NCBI RefSeq assembly: GCF_037392515.1
Contig: NC_090291.1
Location: forward strand, 41,027,501-41,091,500
Origin: Haliotis asinina
Lineage: Eukaryota; Mollusca; Gastropoda; Lepetellida; Haliotidae
Reading direction: 5' to 3'
Length of the DNA: 64,000 nucleotides
The position numbers and the translations under genes are program-made. The notes under the pieces were generated by a model, which saw only the letters and a program-made list of their open reading frames with translations, searched no databases and was not told the origin of the DNA. Positions 32,891 to 43,577 of the stretch are shown here, in pieces. Numbering within the stretch: the first letter of the stretch is position 1; each line of letters starts with the position of its first letter.

Positions 32891-35800
32891 CTTTGATGTT
32901 TTGATTCTGAATCTCGTATCTCAATGGGGCACCTTTTCTTGATGTTAACAGTGTAAATAGTCATAGACTACACGTAAGAGTATTCGCATTTACTCCGGAT
33001 TGTTACATCGTCCTGGACAAACGGTAGCAATATAACCCGGATATACCATACTTCGAAAACCGAAGCTCGGTTGTTTGCCACGCTGCAATGGTGAGCCTAG
33101 CACTTACTGTGATGTCTGTGAAATCCTGATGTCCAGGAAATACGATTCCGACTTGAACTTTCTGATAAGCACATGAACGAATGAAAAAAAAATGCGTATG
33201 AAACTCTTTATCTAGTGTCTCACTTTATAAGTGAAGGGAAAGGTTTCTTGTGAAGAGCCCAGGCTTCAGGTTGCCAGAACAATGGTGTGCGACGTCACAC
33301 AGAGATACCGCGTGACACCTCACGACGTGACTTCGCTGTGATCTCATGCAGACGTGACGCTACACGAGAGTGTCTCTTTAATCCATCGACTGACCAATAA
33401 GCCAGGTAGCTTGTTTATGTTAAATATATGGAGAGCACAATATGAAAGGAGGCACCACAAGTACATTACGTTAGAGAGTCTTTAACCACGCTACCCTACC
33501 GAATCCCTCTTTGATAAGAAATTATAGGTTTGTTGATACTATGTTTTGTCGTTACAACGAACTTCTTAAAAATATAACGTACTGATTACATGGCCGAAAT
33601 CGTACAAAAGGAAATTTCTATAGATATTTTAAGGTTGGGTCTTGTCAGTTTAATTTTGTAGTGACAATGTGATTACGTCAGACCGTTGTGATGACCATTG
33701 TGACGTCATATGATATTTTTTTTAATAATATCATTTTTGCATAAAAGAAGTGATCATAAAAAGGTGTGAAACAAAGTTCCAAGTAATATCATTTTCATCA
33801 ACATTGCGATATTGACCATGGAACAATGTCATGCTCAAACTGATTTCAATGTGATATTACGCAGGTTTCCTCATTCACACGTGCCACACAAACGCACACA
33901 AACCAAATTCAACACAATACAACTTTCACCATATGTGCAATCCGCCCCGTTTACGAATTCTGTTATAGTTCACTATTTGTTACGAGGGAGGAGCGCTGAG
34001 AAAGGGACAGCCAGGTGTGCGAGAAAGAGTGGAGACAGCACAGCAAAGGTTAGTCGATGCTTTTGTATAATTGGTTCAAAAGCGGACCAATGAATTGCAA
34101 TCGAAAACTAATAAACATAAAATACTCGATAAAAAGATTATCATAATCAAAACACCATACCAACTCTGTGAAGTTTTTGCAGAGTTTTCGTCTTAAAAGT
34201 AGAAAAATCTGTCATCAACTATCGCCCACTGTTTGCTACGAGGAAACAAACGAGGAGCATGTGCACGAGTGCCGACAAAGTTATGTATTCATAACATCCC
34301 CTCATGCGGAACCAACCCACAGCCCAGCCTTCAACCCAACTGCTTGTCAACGTGCATCTGACTGTATGAGGCGTTAATCAACAACAAAACTGAAAAACAA
34401 CAAAGCACCTGGCTGTAGATTATAGTTAACAACACCACTTCTTTGAAGTATCTGAGACAAGCTTTTGATAGATCTTTATCTGCGTGTTGGAAAGCACTTA
34501 CGACATCATCTGACGTCTCAATATGGTTGACGCTGATGTACATGTTTTCTCATTAGATTGCATACCTGGCCCATACAGCCACAACTTTTGTTGCATTCGT
34601 TACACACCATGCACCCGAAATAGGTCATTCGGGAACTAACGCATGCATGGCTGCAACACTAGGGTGAACAGCTTGTATGTAGACTGGTGCCCAGTCTCTT
34701 AAAACACATAATTTTCATAGAAACAAATAGCTATATTAAAGGAAAAACGAAAATTGGTGAGATATGGTAGATCCAGCACTTTAGTCAATCTTAATTTACT
34801 TCATTTGGGGTTTTTACATAACCGAAAGGGCTTGGTGTAAGGGAAACGGTTTTGATTCAATAACTATAAGCAAGACTAACCTTGTCTGCATATAACTTAT
34901 GTTAAGTCATGGCAGGATTCTATACAAGCTACACCTATAAAATAAGACAGTAAATGTGTTGTGTGTTCCACTGTAAACATGATAATGTATGATCGACGTT
35001 GTTGACGACCATTTGTTATTGAACGAATAAACAAACTCCGTAATCTCGATGTCAGGCGATCTCTGCCCCTCGTCACTGTCCCTTGGCAACGCTCGCCCTA
35101 CAAGGTGCGATCTACTAGAGTGATGTACACAGGTCTAGAAACTGCTGACACAGTGGAATAAGAAGGAAGGCTTTTGTGGTTTGGCAATACATTAAACGTG
35201 TTATGTATGAAAACAAAAACCAAAAGGTGTCAATCATACGACAGATTTACGATTAAGATTCCTTTGCCCTACTTTTTTTCAAGCGGTGACAGTGAGCACT
35301 ACATCCCCCCCCCCCCCCCCCCCTTTGAATCTACGTTTAAGAGAGTTATGCAAGTGATATTTGTTTTAACGAAGCTCACCTTATACAACTGATACTGCTT
35401 AACGCTACGCTCTGCACGGAGGCGTGCTGCAGGCAGCTCTATTCACCAGGCGGACAACACGGTTTGTGCAACCCTCCGATCGTCAGCTTGATGCTGGGTT
35501 GACCACACACAAGCAATAGTTGTTTCCCAACTGTGTCTTATCGTTACATGTTCTATATACCTACCCAGTGGGAGGAACACTGATAACATGGAACGACGAG
35601 GGGAGGGTTAGTGGGGTGGGGAGGTTAGGGTTTTGCGTGGAGTGAATTGATCTACGTTCACTATTCATGTTTGTGAAGTAAATGCATTACCTATACTGAC
35701 GCTGCCTAGATGAATGCACTCAGATTATCTGATGTTTAAAACTCAGTTTTACCCATCCGAGAAAGGCCTATGAAAGTGAAGCGATATGGCCGCTCCATAT

Positions 35801-35946
35801 GCTTAATCCAGCACCATTTTTTGACTTTACAAGTATAGCATTACAATTCAACCACAAAACTACTACCATATAAAGAAAACATTCAGATTCAAGTTAATGA
35901 CTATATTAATATTGTGCATTAGTCTCAAGATGTACCTCTTTATCTG
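32891..35946. other. Intergenic, no gene recognised
   Basis: Contains a 19-base C run at 35305-35323 and several AT-rich tracts. The small ORFs lack any family signature. Confidence 0.45.
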
Positions 35947-36160
35947 TGAGTGAGTACGTTTTACGCCGCACTCAGTAATATTCCAGCTACATGGCGTCGG
36001 TCTGTAAATAGTCGAGCCTTGACCAGACAATCTAGTGCTCAACAGCATGAGCATCGTTCTACGCAACGTCAGCGAGCCTGAACACCCGATCCCCTTACTC
36101 GCCCCTTACGACAAGCATGGTTTGCTGAAGACCATGTTTCTAACCTGGGATCTTCACGGG
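35947..36160 (-). repeat. SINE family 2 copy, internal deletion
   Basis: GAGTGAGTACGTTTTACGCC at the tail, CTGAACACCCGATCCCCTTA in the middle and GATCTTCACGGGT at the head end. Confidence 0.85.
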
Positions 36161-36667
36161 TCTCATTCTCTGTATCCAGATCAATAATTCACTGGTATAA
36201 GCATAAAGTTAAGCTTGAACAATATTGATTATGTTATGCACTTTTAAACGAAATCGAACGCCTCCGTGGTGTACATGAGCACTTGTTGGTCCCTGCCTGG
36301 CGCTCGGCATGATGGGTGCAACAAGTACTGGTCGGCTCGGAGTCAGTGTAATGTGTCTGAGTGGGGTATTCATACTTAAATGAGGCATGGTATCACAGTG
36401 AGCTAGCACTATAGAATCAGCTTAAATCTGGGCCAGTACAAGCAGTACAAGCTTGTACAAGCAGACACACATACATACATATGCAGGTAGTCAAATGAAA
36501 TAAATATTCTCATGCACGACATAAAGCCCATCTTAACTCATCCCATCTCTGAAAGGAGTCAGTGTTGATGATATTATGCCCTTCTAAACTAAATCAGTAT
36601 CAGATGCTATCAGCCGGTGTAAAAATAGTTGTTAGCTTTCATGCATTATGGTATAATAGGTTGGTGT
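36161..36667. other. Intergenic, nothing recognised
   Basis: No repeat family or coding signal was seen left of the MULE end. Confidence 0.4.
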
Positions 36668-36701
36668 CCTCCCAATACGACTACTCTCCAACTGGACTAC
36701 T
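36668..36701 (+). repeat. Left terminal inverted repeat of the MULE
   Basis: Matches the reverse complement of 53089-53122 at 33 of 34 bases. The motif ACTACTTCCCAACTCGACTAC just inside partly repeats it. Confidence 0.85.
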
Positions 36702-37088
36702 TCCCAACTCGACTACTGTTGAAATACTCATTTCAATTAGGCACCCTTTAAAATAATGGACTCATTCCACTGACTTAGTTAAGTAAAGAACATAACATTT
36801 TTAAAAAAAATTAAATAACCAGGAAACAGGACGGATTGATAATCCTCACTTGTTTGATCAGCTATTTGTTTATACAAACATTAGTTTTATCTGATTGCAT
36901 CTTTAAAGTTGTGTTTGTGATGATCCTTAAAAGAACTGATCAAAGTATTCTTGTATAAACAAACAAACAAGCTTCAATGCAAAACAAAGGAGTAGTAGCA
37001 AGAGGTAGTAGAGAGTTAAATGTCTCAACGTCTCAGTTTTTCAAAACTTAACTATATAAGATTGGAATGGAAATTTCATGTTATAACT

Positions 37089-37904
37089 ATGGCGAATGTT
37101 CAGAGAGCAGAGTTTGTGATATCACAGAGAGGAGCCCGGCAGGTTATACATCAGAGCTATAGATACAAGCTGAACCGCACTGGAGATACTGCAGTCTACT
37201 GGAGATGTGCTCAGACTGGATGCAAAGGAAACATCTCTACAGTTGGCGAATTCATTCGTACTGTTACAGGAGCACACAACCACCCACCAGAAGATGAGAC
37301 ATCAATGAAGTTGATCAGCAACCTCCGCAAGCGCTCCCGTGAAGAAACGACTGCAATTCAACAAATCTACAACGACGAAATCAACAACATCCCTGTAGAA
37401 GCTGCCGCCACTGTCCCGCCCCTGTGCTCTGTGAAGTCTGGACTGTATCGTCACCGACGCAAGACAACGCCTGCACTTCCAAAGGACCTAGCATCGGTCA
37501 ACATAGAGGGTTCCTGGGCTAACACCAAAGACGGTCGCCGATTCCTGGCAGTTAACAGTGGCAGAGAAGACAAGATTCTTGTATTTGCGACGGATGAAAC
37601 ACTTGAGATGGCCCAACAAGCGAACATTCTGTATATGGATGGCACTTTCTATTCTTGTCCAGGACTGTGGCACCAGCTGTATGTCATCCACTCCATGGCC
37701 GGCGGCAAGATGTTTCCCCTCATGTTTTGCCTCTTACCAGACCGTCGCCGAGAGACTTACACTCGCTTGTTCCAGCAACTGAAAGAAGTTACCCAGGACA
37801 GAGTAGGAAGACCCCTCAGCCCAGACGTCATCCAGGTAGACTTCGAGTATCCTGTGCACCAGGCTATTCACGCAGAGTTTCCTACCACCGCAGTCCGAGG
37901 TTGT
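37089..37904 (+). pseudogene. MULE transposase, 5' part (FLYWCH finger and catalytic start)
   Basis: The ATG at 37089 (MANVQRAEF) is favoured over the upstream one at 37020 because the domain starts just after it. Residues about 1-70 are a FLYWCH-type zinc finger (YWRCAQTGCKG, then a HNH-type ending AHNHPP). The MULE transposase domain follows with MDGTFYSCP (first Asp) and VIQVDFE (second acidic site). The frame stays open until the Polinton begins at 37905, after which it reads into the Polinton repeat for 78 meaningless codons. The protein is therefore cut between its second catalytic region and the C-x2-HxxQ block. Confidence 0.88.
37900..37904 (+). repeat. Target-site duplication, left copy (GTTGT)
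   Basis: GTTGT also follows the right end at 52276-52280. Polintons usually make 6-bp duplications; here only five bases match directly. Confidence 0.8.
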
Positions 37905-38249
37905 AGTAGTATAGGGAATAGGGGTTTTGGCTCACTTTCAAGAAATGTCTCTACAAAGCCTTATTTAGTAAATAAGGCTTTGGTTGGGACCTTAGCTCTT
38001 GCTACTATTACCCCTACTACAAAAAGGTTGGGTGTCTATGAAACAGTTTACCGTGTATTGGTTGGAGGTAACACTGTGCCGTACGGTACGATCAATAATT
38101 CTTCTCTTACAAAACCCCTACCCGGCCCACCCCTCAAGTAGTACAAGTTAGGTTCGTCGGCTTTCATATCCACTTTATCTATGTTGTAAGTTTTGACTGA
38201 CCATATAGGATCGGTGGCTCGCTTACGGCTATCGCCCTCGTGTTCCCCC
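37905..38249 (+). repeat. Left terminal inverted repeat of the Polinton (345 bp)
   Basis: Matches 51931-52275 in reverse with one visible mismatch (TTCTTCTC versus TTCGTCTC near 38102). It contains an internal palindrome AAGCCTTATTTAGTAAATAAGGCTT at 37957-37981. Confidence 0.97.
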
Positions 38250-38298
38250 CTACTACTTAACGTCTGTGCCTATGTCATGTTTATATCGATGAAACAGT

Positions 38299-38916
38299 TT
38301 AACGTGAACCGCCTACGATCTCTTTGGTGTTCATAATAAAGGCTTGCTGGGCTTTTTGTATCCCCTGTTCTATGTACTTTTTTTTCTCGTCCTCGCTGAT
38401 AGCAGACTTACGAGACTTGGATCGAATATCTTGTTTCATTCCGTTATATTTTTTGAGTTCAGAGAGGATTGAACGAAACTCCTCTTCTGAGATCTTACTA
38501 TCAGAGAGTGCCGTGGAAATACGCTCACTCACTGTGTTCAGCTTTGCTTCGGCCAGAACCCTGATCTCGTCGTGTTTCAATGCCTTACGATTAAGTCTGC
38601 GTGATACTAACTTAAGCGCCAATCCTGCCAACCCTGCCACCCCAGCTGTTATTTCAATACCTAGCACTATAGGTGCAGCCACGATGGTAGCTAGCAACCC
38701 AACACCTGCCGCCCCTAGTCCCATGCTGGTTGCCATAAGGGTAGTGTCAGCCCCGTCCACAATATTGAAAGCTCTATTATATTTTTTACATAGTGCTTTC
38801 CGCGTGTCACGGTCTTGTTCTAGTTGACGTTTCACATCACATAACTGCCTCAAGCGGAACCCATCTACGGTTTCCAGCGTCTTCGCTACTTCCTCTACGA
38901 CTGGGTACAGACCCAT
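38299..38916 (-). CDS. Polinton hydrophobic protein of unknown function (205 aa)
   Basis: Not assigned to a family. Residues about 56-106 form two adjacent hydrophobic segments rich in Gly/Ala (GLGAAGVGLLATIVAAPIVLG), flanked by an N-terminal helix-rich stretch and a Lys/Glu-rich C-terminal half. The AT-rich TATATATTATAG lies directly before the ATG on the minus strand. It is the last gene of a leftward set of four with the fibre-like and minor capsid genes, so a virion or membrane role is plausible but inferred. Confidence 0.7.
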   Translation of the reverse strand: MGLYPVVEEVAKTLETVDGFRLRQLCDVKRQLEQDRDTRKALCKKYNRAFNIVDGADTTLMATSMGLGAAGVGLLATIVAAPIVLGIEITAGVAGLAGLALKLVSRRLNRKALKHDEIRVLAEAKLNTVSERISTALSDSKISEEEFRSILSELKKYNGMKQDIRSKSRKSAISEDEKKKYIEQGIQKAQQAFIMNTKEIVGGSR

Positions 38917-39633
38917 CTATAATATATATTTTGAAAAATATTTTAATTGGGTTTCAGTTAATATTTCACGAATGAATTTGAAGCCTACAAGGGATAGATC
39001 ATAATTAATGATAATAGGTGTGAAGCCAATAGACTTTTCTGTTGTAATAAAAACCCCAGGGAGGCTTATGAAGCGGTTTATAGGACCCCCCGGGTTATTC
39101 CGTTGTATAACAATACGGCAATATTGACCTACGTGTTCGTTATACCAGTGTATTGTCAACCCGGGTAAAATTTGGCGTCCTTTCGAGGAGTTTTCCTGGT
39201 TAAAATACGTAAAGACGACTTCTATGATGATTGTGTAGAGGTAGTTTATTTGATCAAGATGCTCCTTGGGTAAAAAAAACTTACTGCTAAATGTTAATTT
39301 ACTTTCTGTGTCAGAACTTAACCCACTTTTTTCTCCAATACGAGAATCTATCGAGACTGTTGCTTTATTTTCCGTAATGAAATCCCCGGGCCAGATACCG
39401 TTATTCCTAATCTTAGAGATGTACCCCCACTTTTCTTCTTTTAATGTGATATAAGGTGAGGTGATTGTTAAGTTGAGCAGCCATTTAGGCTCTTTTAAAT
39501 CTGATAACGACACCCGTCTGTACACGTTGTCTTTGAAGTGCAGGATGTATAATTCATCTTCCTCACCAGGCTGATCGAAGCCCTCCGTGTCTCCTAGGTC
39601 GTTAAGCGTAGTGTTGGGACGATGACTGGTCAT
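38917..39633 (-). CDS. Polinton fibre-like paralogue A (238 aa)
   Basis: The N-terminus holds LGDTEGFDQPG followed by YILHFKDNVYRRV, shared with the next gene upstream (39644-40558). The C-terminal ends of the two also align (..LVGFKFIREILTETQLKY versus ..FMGMKLTPELLSKNQLE). Mostly beta-type composition. An attachment or fibre role is a guess based on tandem paralogy and position beside capsid genes. The stop codon (38917-38919) directly abuts the start of the 205-aa gene. Confidence 0.7.
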   Translation of the reverse strand: MTSHRPNTTLNDLGDTEGFDQPGEEDELYILHFKDNVYRRVSLSDLKEPKWLLNLTITSPYITLKEEKWGYISKIRNNGIWPGDFITENKATVSIDSRIGEKSGLSSDTESKLTFSSKFFLPKEHLDQINYLYTIIIEVVFTYFNQENSSKGRQILPGLTIHWYNEHVGQYCRIVIQRNNPGGPINRFISLPGVFITTEKSIGFTPIIINYDLSLVGFKFIREILTETQLKYFSKYIL

Positions 39634-39643
39634 TATTATACTA

Positions 39644-40558
39644 TTACGATATAATTTCCAACTGGTTTTTTGATAATAATTCAGGGGTTAACTTCATACC
39701 CATGAAGTGTATGTTGTCAGGCAGGAAGATCTTGGTTAGTGATATCTTGTTTTCCACGATCACGTTGACCCCCTCCATACTGGTGTCGGCTCCAACACCC
39801 ACCCGCACGTAAACGTTGCAAACTTGATACTGGTGTCGTTTCACCCACCCGAGTTTGATTCCCTTCACGATCTCGACATCATTCCCCGATGGTTCCCCTA
39901 GGTAGACTTTGATGATCAGTGTTGAGTTTGCCGGTAGACTCTCTAGTATCTTGACCACGCCTTCGAATTCAGACACCAACTGCAATGTCACGTTTTGTAT
40001 GGCCGGTTTACTCGATAGCATGTGGGCTGCCATAGTGTTGACTGGGCTGACGACTACGCTACGTCTCTGAGTTGGGACATAAGCCACGAGCAGGGTTCCA
40101 TTGTTCACGACTTTGTTTAGGTGGTTGTCTTTGTTATCCGTAAACACGTAAGGGGAGACGAGTCTAATATTGAGAAACCAGTCGTCGTTATCGGGTAACA
40201 ACACCCACTTGTTATCTTCGGTGAAGACGAGCATATATGGTTTGTTTTGGGCGACGGTAGTGCTCTCAACATCGTCTAAGTCGAACAGTTTACCACCGAA
40301 CGATGGGTATATTATCCAATTATTATCACCGGTGTTGACAAGGGCGTACTTAGTGTTGACTGTTGCTCTTGTGGTATCTATCATATCACTTAGGGTTCCA
40401 CCGGAGGGGATTTCAACGCGTTTGTAAATGTTGTTTTTCAGTTGCAAGGCGTACGATTTACCATCTACTCCGGGAGCGTCGAAACCGCGCGTGTCTCCGA
40501 GGTCGGAGATCCCGATATTGACGCATTTTTTCACTCCGGGACCTTGGGCGCTGGTCAT
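39644..40558 (-). CDS. Polinton fibre-like paralogue B (304 aa)
   Basis: Has LGDTRGFDAPG and three short repeats of the form Y-x-L-x4-(D)N-x-(W/Y)-x3-P (YALQLKNNIYKRVEIP, YALVNTGDNNWIIYP, YMLVFTEDNKWVLLP) in its first 130 residues, then a beta-rich domain. Its ATG overlaps the stop of the minor capsid gene (ATGA), which suggests coupled expression. Function unknown; fibre-like by inference. Confidence 0.72.
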   Translation of the reverse strand: MTSAQGPGVKKCVNIGISDLGDTRGFDAPGVDGKSYALQLKNNIYKRVEIPSGGTLSDMIDTTRATVNTKYALVNTGDNNWIIYPSFGGKLFDLDDVESTTVAQNKPYMLVFTEDNKWVLLPDNDDWFLNIRLVSPYVFTDNKDNHLNKVVNNGTLLVAYVPTQRRSVVVSPVNTMAAHMLSSKPAIQNVTLQLVSEFEGVVKILESLPANSTLIIKVYLGEPSGNDVEIVKGIKLGWVKRHQYQVCNVYVRVGVGADTSMEGVNVIVENKISLTKIFLPDNIHFMGMKLTPELLSKNQLEIIS

Positions 40559-41208
40559 TTTACATGAAGCGTTAAGCTGAGGTATCCTATATTTACAGGA
40601 TTATGATTTATATCTAACACCGATATTGTCAGCTCAGGTATGTTGCCCTGGGTTAATCTCTTATACTGCCGTGGTGAAAACGACTCGGTTCTACCGTCGT
40701 TGTATTTCTCAGTTTTCACCGGCACTGCTCTCAGTATAGTGGAAGGGTGACCTCCTTGAATGTTGTACGTTGTGCTCACCTGATCGAGATGAATGTACAG
40801 CTCTCGGTACGGTACTAGGTCGGGTAACTTCGTGCCTGTGACGGTTGTTGTTGGTTTTATCTCGTCAGGAGACATACCGAGTATCCTAGCTAATGGTCGG
40901 CCGAGCCTCAAGGAGGTTCTTCCATTGTTGATTAACACCACTGTACCGTTTGAGTCGTTCATCTTGAGTTCGGCTCCCAGGGGTTTGAAGACCTCGTCGT
41001 TTAGAGAGCACACGCTGTAGTAGCCGTCAGTTATCTGGCTGCGAGTTCCACTGACGAACAGCTTATTGTTGCTGGCGTTGATGTTAGTCCATTGCGGTAG
41101 GTAGGTGATATCGCAGAGTGCGACTTCGAGTTGACCTGACGTGTTATCGATCGCGTGCGTCAGCTGAACGGCCTCACCGCTCGTTATCCCTGGAAGTGTT
41201 ATGTACAT
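40555..41208 (-). CDS. Polinton probable minor capsid (penton-type) protein (217 aa)
   Basis: Resembles the single-jelly-roll-type structural protein of animal Polintons: an N-terminal block with LEVALCDITYLPQWTNI, and a C-terminal region with YIHLDQVSTTYNIQG, LRAVPV and ISVLDINHNPVNIGYLSLTL. The assignment rests on pattern memory, not on a search. It is transcribed leftward from the palindromic divergent promoter shared with the 387-aa gene. Confidence 0.65.
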   Translation of the reverse strand: MYITLPGITSGEAVQLTHAIDNTSGQLEVALCDITYLPQWTNINASNNKLFVSGTRSQITDGYYSVCSLNDEVFKPLGAELKMNDSNGTVVLINNGRTSLRLGRPLARILGMSPDEIKPTTTVTGTKLPDLVPYRELYIHLDQVSTTYNIQGGHPSTILRAVPVKTEKYNDGRTESFSPRQYKRLTQGNIPELTISVLDINHNPVNIGYLSLTLHVK

Positions 41209-41240
41209 ATTATAATATATAATTTATATATTATAATATG
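41206..41240. promoter_or_regulatory. Perfect AT palindrome between divergent start codons
   Basis: CATATTATAATATATA-ATT-TATATATTATAATATG has two 16-base perfect arms around a 3-base centre. Its two ends are the start codons of the leftward minor capsid gene and the rightward 387-aa gene, so it must act as both promoters. Confidence 0.85.
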
Positions 41241-42401
41241 GATTTAGCACACTTGAAAATCGTGGTGAATGCAGATGGTACGGGGTTTAAAACAACCTTT
41301 ATTAATATCTTTGAAAAATATGTCGTGTCCGTTAATAACGCGCAGGCGGTGGTAAACTGGAATCAAAACCCAATGCAGTTTTGGCAGAACCAACTCAACT
41401 TTGCTGTGTGGTGTGCGACGACAGGGTCGGTTGTGACACCAGACTACGGTATAGACGAACTGAGTAAGGCGGTTATTTTGTTTCATATTTATTATCAAAC
41501 GAGACGAATATTGAAGGAAATAAGTGCTCCTCTTCCCCAAGCGTGGAGTATGACGAATAACCCCTATGATAGACGCGCTTATGAACGTATTTGTGGTGAG
41601 TTTGAGATTCCAACGAATAAAGACTTTCGCCTTCCTGGTGTGAACCATGGTCTCGGTATAGTTCTCGTGTACTTCTACAGGTCCGGAACATATTATGCCG
41701 GTTCTAAAGATGGTTCATACAACCCAAACCGTCATACATTTACAGGCCCCACAACGAATGAAAAGATCCATGTCAGCTGTATAAAACAAACCAATCCTGA
41801 TGCAGCCACAGCCTGGACTAAAATGATTTCAAAAACATCGAAAGGATTCACTCGTGCTGGTACAATACGCTTGAACGACTCGATTCGAACGTACGTGTGG
41901 GCGCTGTTGGGTGCGCAGTCGATGACGCGTTCCAACATCCTCGGTAAGGGAACTGCTTACGACGCTCAGACACAGTTCGTTTCCAACGTTGAGGATGCTA
42001 TCAATTCTCCAGTTGATCTCCCGAGGGCCATCGACCGTTACCAAAACGTGTTAGAATACGCCAGATCGAAAGTCAATTACGTATTCGGCGTGGGGTTGTA
42101 CATGGCTCCGAGTGATATGCAACTGAGAATAAAAAAAGTGGTGGGTTATAACAACAAAATAGTCATAGCCACGGCGGACCAAAAGTTGGGTATCAACCCC
42201 GATATTAACACCCCCTATATCCCACACATCCCACCACGTGAAAAGGGTATAGTGGCGCCACCTCCGGAGCCTAAAATTCAACCAACACCACACCCCCATA
42301 TTCATGTGGGGGTACCCCCCTATCAGCAGCATATTGATAATAAAACAGCCCTAGTGGTTGGTGGGGTAACTTTGGGGCTTATTTGGTTAAAGATTTCTTA
42401 G
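41238..42401 (+). CDS. Polinton protein of unknown function with C-terminal membrane anchor (387 aa)
   Basis: No family recognised. The first 320 residues look like a folded globular domain, followed by a Pro/His-rich linker (PPPEPKIQPTPHPH, then GVPPYQ, inside a G-rich palindromic repeat) and one C-terminal membrane segment (TALVVGGVTLGLIWL). Its 3' end overlaps the convergent 399-aa gene by 23 bases. It is likely a virion or membrane protein. Confidence 0.75.
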   Translation: MDLAHLKIVVNADGTGFKTTFINIFEKYVVSVNNAQAVVNWNQNPMQFWQNQLNFAVWCATTGSVVTPDYGIDELSKAVILFHIYYQTRRILKEISAPLPQAWSMTNNPYDRRAYERICGEFEIPTNKDFRLPGVNHGLGIVLVYFYRSGTYYAGSKDGSYNPNRHTFTGPTTNEKIHVSCIKQTNPDAATAWTKMISKTSKGFTRAGTIRLNDSIRTYVWALLGAQSMTRSNILGKGTAYDAQTQFVSNVEDAINSPVDLPRAIDRYQNVLEYARSKVNYVFGVGLYMAPSDMQLRIKKVVGYNNKIVIATADQKLGINPDINTPYIPHIPPREKGIVAPPPEPKIQPTPHPHIHVGVPPYQQHIDNKTALVVGGVTLGLIWLKIS

Positions 42402-43545
42402 CCGCTACGTACACCAGACCCGCCACGGCGACGATGGCTGCCCACAGGTTTTGACTGAGCCACATGGCAGTTTTAGACAGAGCGCTCAACAACCACGAGA
42501 CGATGCTACCCAGGATGCCGGGAAGGGCTTCGGCGGCTTTACCAGCCAGTTTAGCTAGGCCTTCCCCGAGTTTTTTTATCCAGTCTTTAACACCACCGCC
42601 ACTTGGAGTTCCCCCGCCGCCGGCAGGCCCCACAGGGGTTCCTCCCACCAGTGACACCACCAGGGTTGATATGATGAAACCCAATGCAGTTAGAATGCTG
42701 ACGATGGTGATCCCTTGCTCCCGGAACAATATCCGAATCCTGTTGGCTAAAGTTGTATCCTCATTCAGTATTCTATCGATTGTTTCCCGAATGCGACTGA
42801 TCTGGGATCGAAGCTGTTCACGATTCGAGGAAGCTGCTTCCAATCGTGTACGTCTCTCGTCTTCTAAATCGCGTAGTCGTTCATTGATACGACGCTTCAT
42901 ATCATCGTTTTCAGTTTCGTTGAGTTTGGTTTTTTCCTTAGCGATGTGCTCGTCGATTTCGTTCAGTTTCCCCATGTTGTTCACGAGTTCTCCACGCACG
43001 CGTTTCACGGCTTCGTCTAAGCCGTGCAGTTCCCTTACCGGAAAGTCAAACCCCGGTAACGGTTTGTCCCAGTAGGTGCTCAACAGTTTTTCTATGCTGT
43101 CCGAGGCTTCTGTAGCACGCTGTGGTGTCATTTCATCTCTAGTGGTGAGGTGGGATCTGGTAGCTTGCAGATCTTCAACAACGGCCTTAGGTATTGCACC
43201 ACCGTAATCATTCATGTTTAGATTTTTACGGATAAATTCGACACCATGGCGGCTGGCTAGAGTTGACAAGGCCAGTGGTTTTTTATTGCTCTTGTTAAAG
43301 AGGTCAACCCCTGGGTCAGACTTAAGGCGTAGAACACCCTTTGTATCAATAAAAAAATTCTTATGGTATCGACCCTGTGGTTCAACGTAGTTTTTATCTC
43401 TTCTTAAACTTTCGTAATAATCATTTACCGTTGTTTCCAAGAGTTCTTGGTTCAATGGTGAACTAGTAAATGAGGTCTCCTGCTCATCATCGAATGCCTG
43501 GGCACTAGCGCCCGGCATCTCCGTCATATCTATGTCTTCATCCAT
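42379..43545 (-). CDS. Polinton coiled-coil / membrane-active protein (388 aa from MDEDID)
   Basis: The start at 43545 (MDEDIDMTEM) is preferred to the longer frame at 43578 because that would overlap the capsid gene and the AT-rich promoter. An acidic N-terminus is followed by a charged coiled coil (about residues 190-270), two hydrophobic stretches (ITIVSILTALGFIISTLVV) separated by a Gly/Pro hinge, and an amphipathic/hydrophobic C-terminus (GILGSIVSWLLSALSKT). This arrangement resembles membrane-disrupting capsid cofactors; the role is inferred. It is divergent from the capsid gene with a 32-bp gap. Confidence 0.78.
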   Translation of the reverse strand: MDEDIDMTEMPGASAQAFDDEQETSFTSSPLNQELLETTVNDYYESLRRDKNYVEPQGRYHKNFFIDTKGVLRLKSDPGVDLFNKSNKKPLALSTLASRHGVEFIRKNLNMNDYGGAIPKAVVEDLQATRSHLTTRDEMTPQRATEASDSIEKLLSTYWDKPLPGFDFPVRELHGLDEAVKRVRGELVNNMGKLNEIDEHIAKEKTKLNETENDDMKRRINERLRDLEDERRTRLEAASSNREQLRSQISRIRETIDRILNEDTTLANRIRILFREQGITIVSILTALGFIISTLVVSLVGGTPVGPAGGGGTPSGGGVKDWIKKLGEGLAKLAGKAAEALPGILGSIVSWLLSALSKTAMWLSQNLWAAIVAVAGLVYVAAKKSLTK

Positions 43546-43577
43546 TAGTATTAAAAATATATTTCTTTTATATAACA
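43546..43577. promoter_or_regulatory. Divergent AT-rich promoter between coiled-coil and capsid genes
   Basis: A 32-bp gap containing TATTAAAAATATATTTC and TTTTATATAAC, with start codons at both edges. Confidence 0.7.

Noticed and set aside
37905..38141. C-terminal 78 codons of the left MULE frame
   Set aside because: They are read from the Polinton terminal repeat by chance after the insertion.
42464..43075. 203-codon ORF on the plus strand
   Set aside because: Antisense shadow of the coiled-coil gene; Ser/Arg-rich composition and no promoter-like start.
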